Of a DNA stretch of 14,585 bases, positions 13,254-14,585 are shown piece by piece (the stretch's first letter is position 1; every line of letters begins with the position of its first letter). The position numbers were made by a program, and so were the translations under genes. The notes below the pieces were generated by a model that searched no databases, was not told where the DNA came from, and worked only from the letters and a program-made list of their open reading frames with translations. The DNA lies in NCBI GenBank assembly GCA_028694405.1, contig JAQUTM010000040.1:1-14585 (forward strand), in the 5' to 3' direction. Origin of the DNA: Oscillospiraceae bacterium. GTDB lineage: Bacteria; Bacillota; Clostridia; Oscillospirales; Ruminococcaceae.

Positions 13254-13282
13254 ATTCTAAATAGTAATTATATAGGTTTCAA
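13254..13282 (-). promoter_or_regulatory. Promoter candidate for yajC
   Basis: On the minus strand TTGAAA (13282-13277), 17 nt, TAGAAT (13259-13254). An overlapping alternative has a perfect TATAAT (13272-13267) with TTGCAT 17 nt upstream (13295-13290). No convincing terminator for tgt is seen in the same gap. Confidence 0.55.
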
Positions 13283-13333
13283 AAACGTTATGCAAGTTTT
13301 TTGCGAGTTAAAGCTGTAAAATTCATAAAAATT

Positions 13334-14467
13334 TTAAATTCTACGGTCTAACAGGTCTACATATTGGTCATGGAATTGCTCAAAAGTGCCATTATCTAAT
13401 TCTGTACGAATGCGCGTCATTAAATTATTGTAAAAATGCAAGTTATGCATAACGGCTAAACGCCCTGCCAGCTGTTCATTTGCTTTAAATAAGTGGCGAA
13501 TATAAGCGCGGCTGAAGTTTTTGCAAGTGGGACAATTACACTGGCTGTCAATAGGGCCGGTATCTTTTTCATACTTTGCATTTATAATGTTGATTACACC
13601 GCTCCAAGTAAAAATATGTCCGTGACGGGCATTGCGGCTTGGCATAACACAATCAAATAAATCTACACCGCGAGAAACTGCTTCAATAATATTACCGGGC
13701 GTACCTACGCCCATTAAATAACGGATTTTATCTTTTGGCATATAGGGTTCCACCAAAGAAATTACTCGATACATTTCCTCTTTTGGCTCGCCTACTGCTA
13801 AACCTCCGATAGCGTAACCGTCTAAATCAAGTTCAGCAATTTCCTGCATATGCTTTACGCGTAAGTCATCAAAGCAGCAGCCCTGATTAATACCAAACAG
13901 CATTTGCTGTGGATTGACGGCAAGACCTTCTTTTTTTAAACGGTTTAGTTCTGCTTTGCAGCGAACAAGCCAGCGTGTGGTACGCTCACAGGAATTTTTT
14001 GCATATTGGTACGCAGCGGGGTTTTCCACACATTCATCAAAAGCCATTGCTATGGTAGACCCCAAATTAGCTTGAATCTGCATACTTTCCTCAGGACCCA
14101 TAAATATTTTTCGGCCGTCAATATGAGAAGAAAAGTACACACCCTCCTCTTTTATTTTGCGGAGACCCGCCAAACTAAATACTTGAAACCCGCCACTATC
14201 GGTTAAGATGGGACCCTCCCAACGGGTAAAATTGTGTAAACCACCCATCTCGGCAATCAATTTATCGCCCGGACGCAAATGCAAGTGATAAGTGTTACAC
14301 AGCATTACTTGACAGTCCAGTTCATTTTTTAAATCTAAAGCGGAAACGCCGCCTTTTATAGCTGCCGCAGTTGCAACATTCATAAAAGCAGGGGTTTGCA
14401 CAGTTCCGTGTACAGTTTCAAACTCTCCTCTTCGGGCAGTGTTTTCGGTTTTAACTAATCGGTACAT
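13334..14467 (-). CDS. tgt: tRNA-guanine transglycosylase (queuine/preQ1)
   Basis: Tgt exchanges guanine-34 for preQ1 in tRNAs with GUN anticodons (Asp, Asn, His, Tyr), the first tRNA-bound step of queuosine synthesis. The 377-residue protein is standard length. It shows D90 in ILTDSGGFQVFS (substrate recognition and proton transfer), the nucleophile D272 in DLFDCVMPSR, and the zinc site C310, C312, C315 and H341 (CNCPTC...MHNLHF). The usual MPTRNARNG appears as MPSRNARHG, a mild change. The ATG has AGGAG upstream. It lies 28 nt after queA, the next enzyme in the same pathway, so they are co-transcribed. The tRNA-Asp at 6158-6234 is a likely substrate. Confidence 0.98.
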   Translation of the reverse strand: MYRLVKTENTARRGEFETVHGTVQTPAFMNVATAAAIKGGVSALDLKNELDCQVMLCNTYHLHLRPGDKLIAEMGGLHNFTRWEGPILTDSGGFQVFSLAGLRKIKEEGVYFSSHIDGRKIFMGPEESMQIQANLGSTIAMAFDECVENPAAYQYAKNSCERTTRWLVRCKAELNRLKKEGLAVNPQQMLFGINQGCCFDDLRVKHMQEIAELDLDGYAIGGLAVGEPKEEMYRVISLVEPYMPKDKIRYLMGVGTPGNIIEAVSRGVDLFDCVMPSRNARHGHIFTWSGVINIINAKYEKDTGPIDSQCNCPTCKNFSRAYIRHLFKANEQLAGRLAVMHNLHFYNNLMTRIRTELDNGTFEQFHDQYVDLLDRRI

Positions 14468-14495
14468 TATCTTCTCCTAACTTTACTATAGCGTT

Positions 14496-14585
14496 TTATT
14501 CAGGCAGGGTATCTGTAATCAGCATAGCATCACCAAAGCTGAAAAATCGATACTTTTCCTCCACCGCAATGCGATAGGCCGTCAT
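14496..14585 (-). CDS. queA: S-adenosylmethionine:tRNA ribosyltransferase-isomerase QueA (C-terminal end only)
   Basis: Only the last 29 codons are in the window, on the minus strand. They contain the conserved QueA end, AVEEKYRFFSFGDAMLI, and stop with TAA at 14498-14496. QueA transfers the ribosyl part of SAM to preQ1 in tRNA to form epoxyqueuosine, right after Tgt acts. The Met codon at the window edge is internal; the gene continues beyond position 14585. The match to the C-terminal family motif and the adjacent tgt make the call firm despite the short length. Confidence 0.92.
   Translation of the reverse strand: MTAYRIAVEEKYRFFSFGDAMLITDTLPE

Overview
The window looks like a chromosomal core region of a low-GC, spore-forming Firmicute of class Clostridia. 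The gut Oscillospirales/Ruminococcaceae are the closest guess. The grounds are the clpX-lon-engB order, a SpoIIM-like sporulation protein, the SCIFF ranthipeptide pair scfA/scfB beside queA-tgt-yajC, tRNA genes with encoded CCA, and strong AGGAGG-type ribosome sites. No insertion sequence, prophage, CRISPR array or rRNA is visible. Taxonomy is inferred from gene content only.

Layout, plus strand (1-10188). The 3' part of clpX ends in an intrinsic terminator. A promoter then drives lon, engB, a class I methyltransferase and hslO (Hsp33). hslO carries an in-frame TAA that cuts off its zinc redox-switch domain, although that domain is otherwise intact downstream. A six-gene tRNA operon follows (Val, Gly, Val, Asp, Phe, Gly) with its own promoter and terminator. 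Next come a small membrane protein, radA, and a radA-coupled protein of the DUF6873 kind, then a 250-bp intergenic region and a Xer-type tyrosine recombinase. The intergenic region holds two promoter candidates and a perfect 28-bp palindrome with 11-6-11 geometry.

Layout, minus strand (14585 back to 10090). The end of queA is followed by tgt (queuosine tRNA modification), yajC (Sec accessory), a TIGR04086-type membrane protein, scfA (SCIFF precursor peptide), scfB (radical SAM/SPASM maturase) and spoIIM. spoIIM runs convergently into the recombinase gene and overlaps its end by 99 bp.

How it works together. The plus-strand block is mainly protein quality control (ClpX, Lon, Hsp33), ribosome assembly (EngB) and DNA repair/recombination (RadA, Xer). 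The minus-strand block is tRNA modification, secretion and a ranthipeptide cassette. scfA has its own near-consensus promoter and is followed by a leaky-type terminator before scfB, which suits excess precursor over enzyme. The most interesting non-coding signals are (1) a perfect 22-bp hairpin that would terminate scfB transcripts, contains the spoIIM start codon, and holds a possible sigma-E-like promoter; (2) the 28-bp palindrome near the recombinase gene, which has dif-like geometry; and (3) the Hsp33 nonsense codon.
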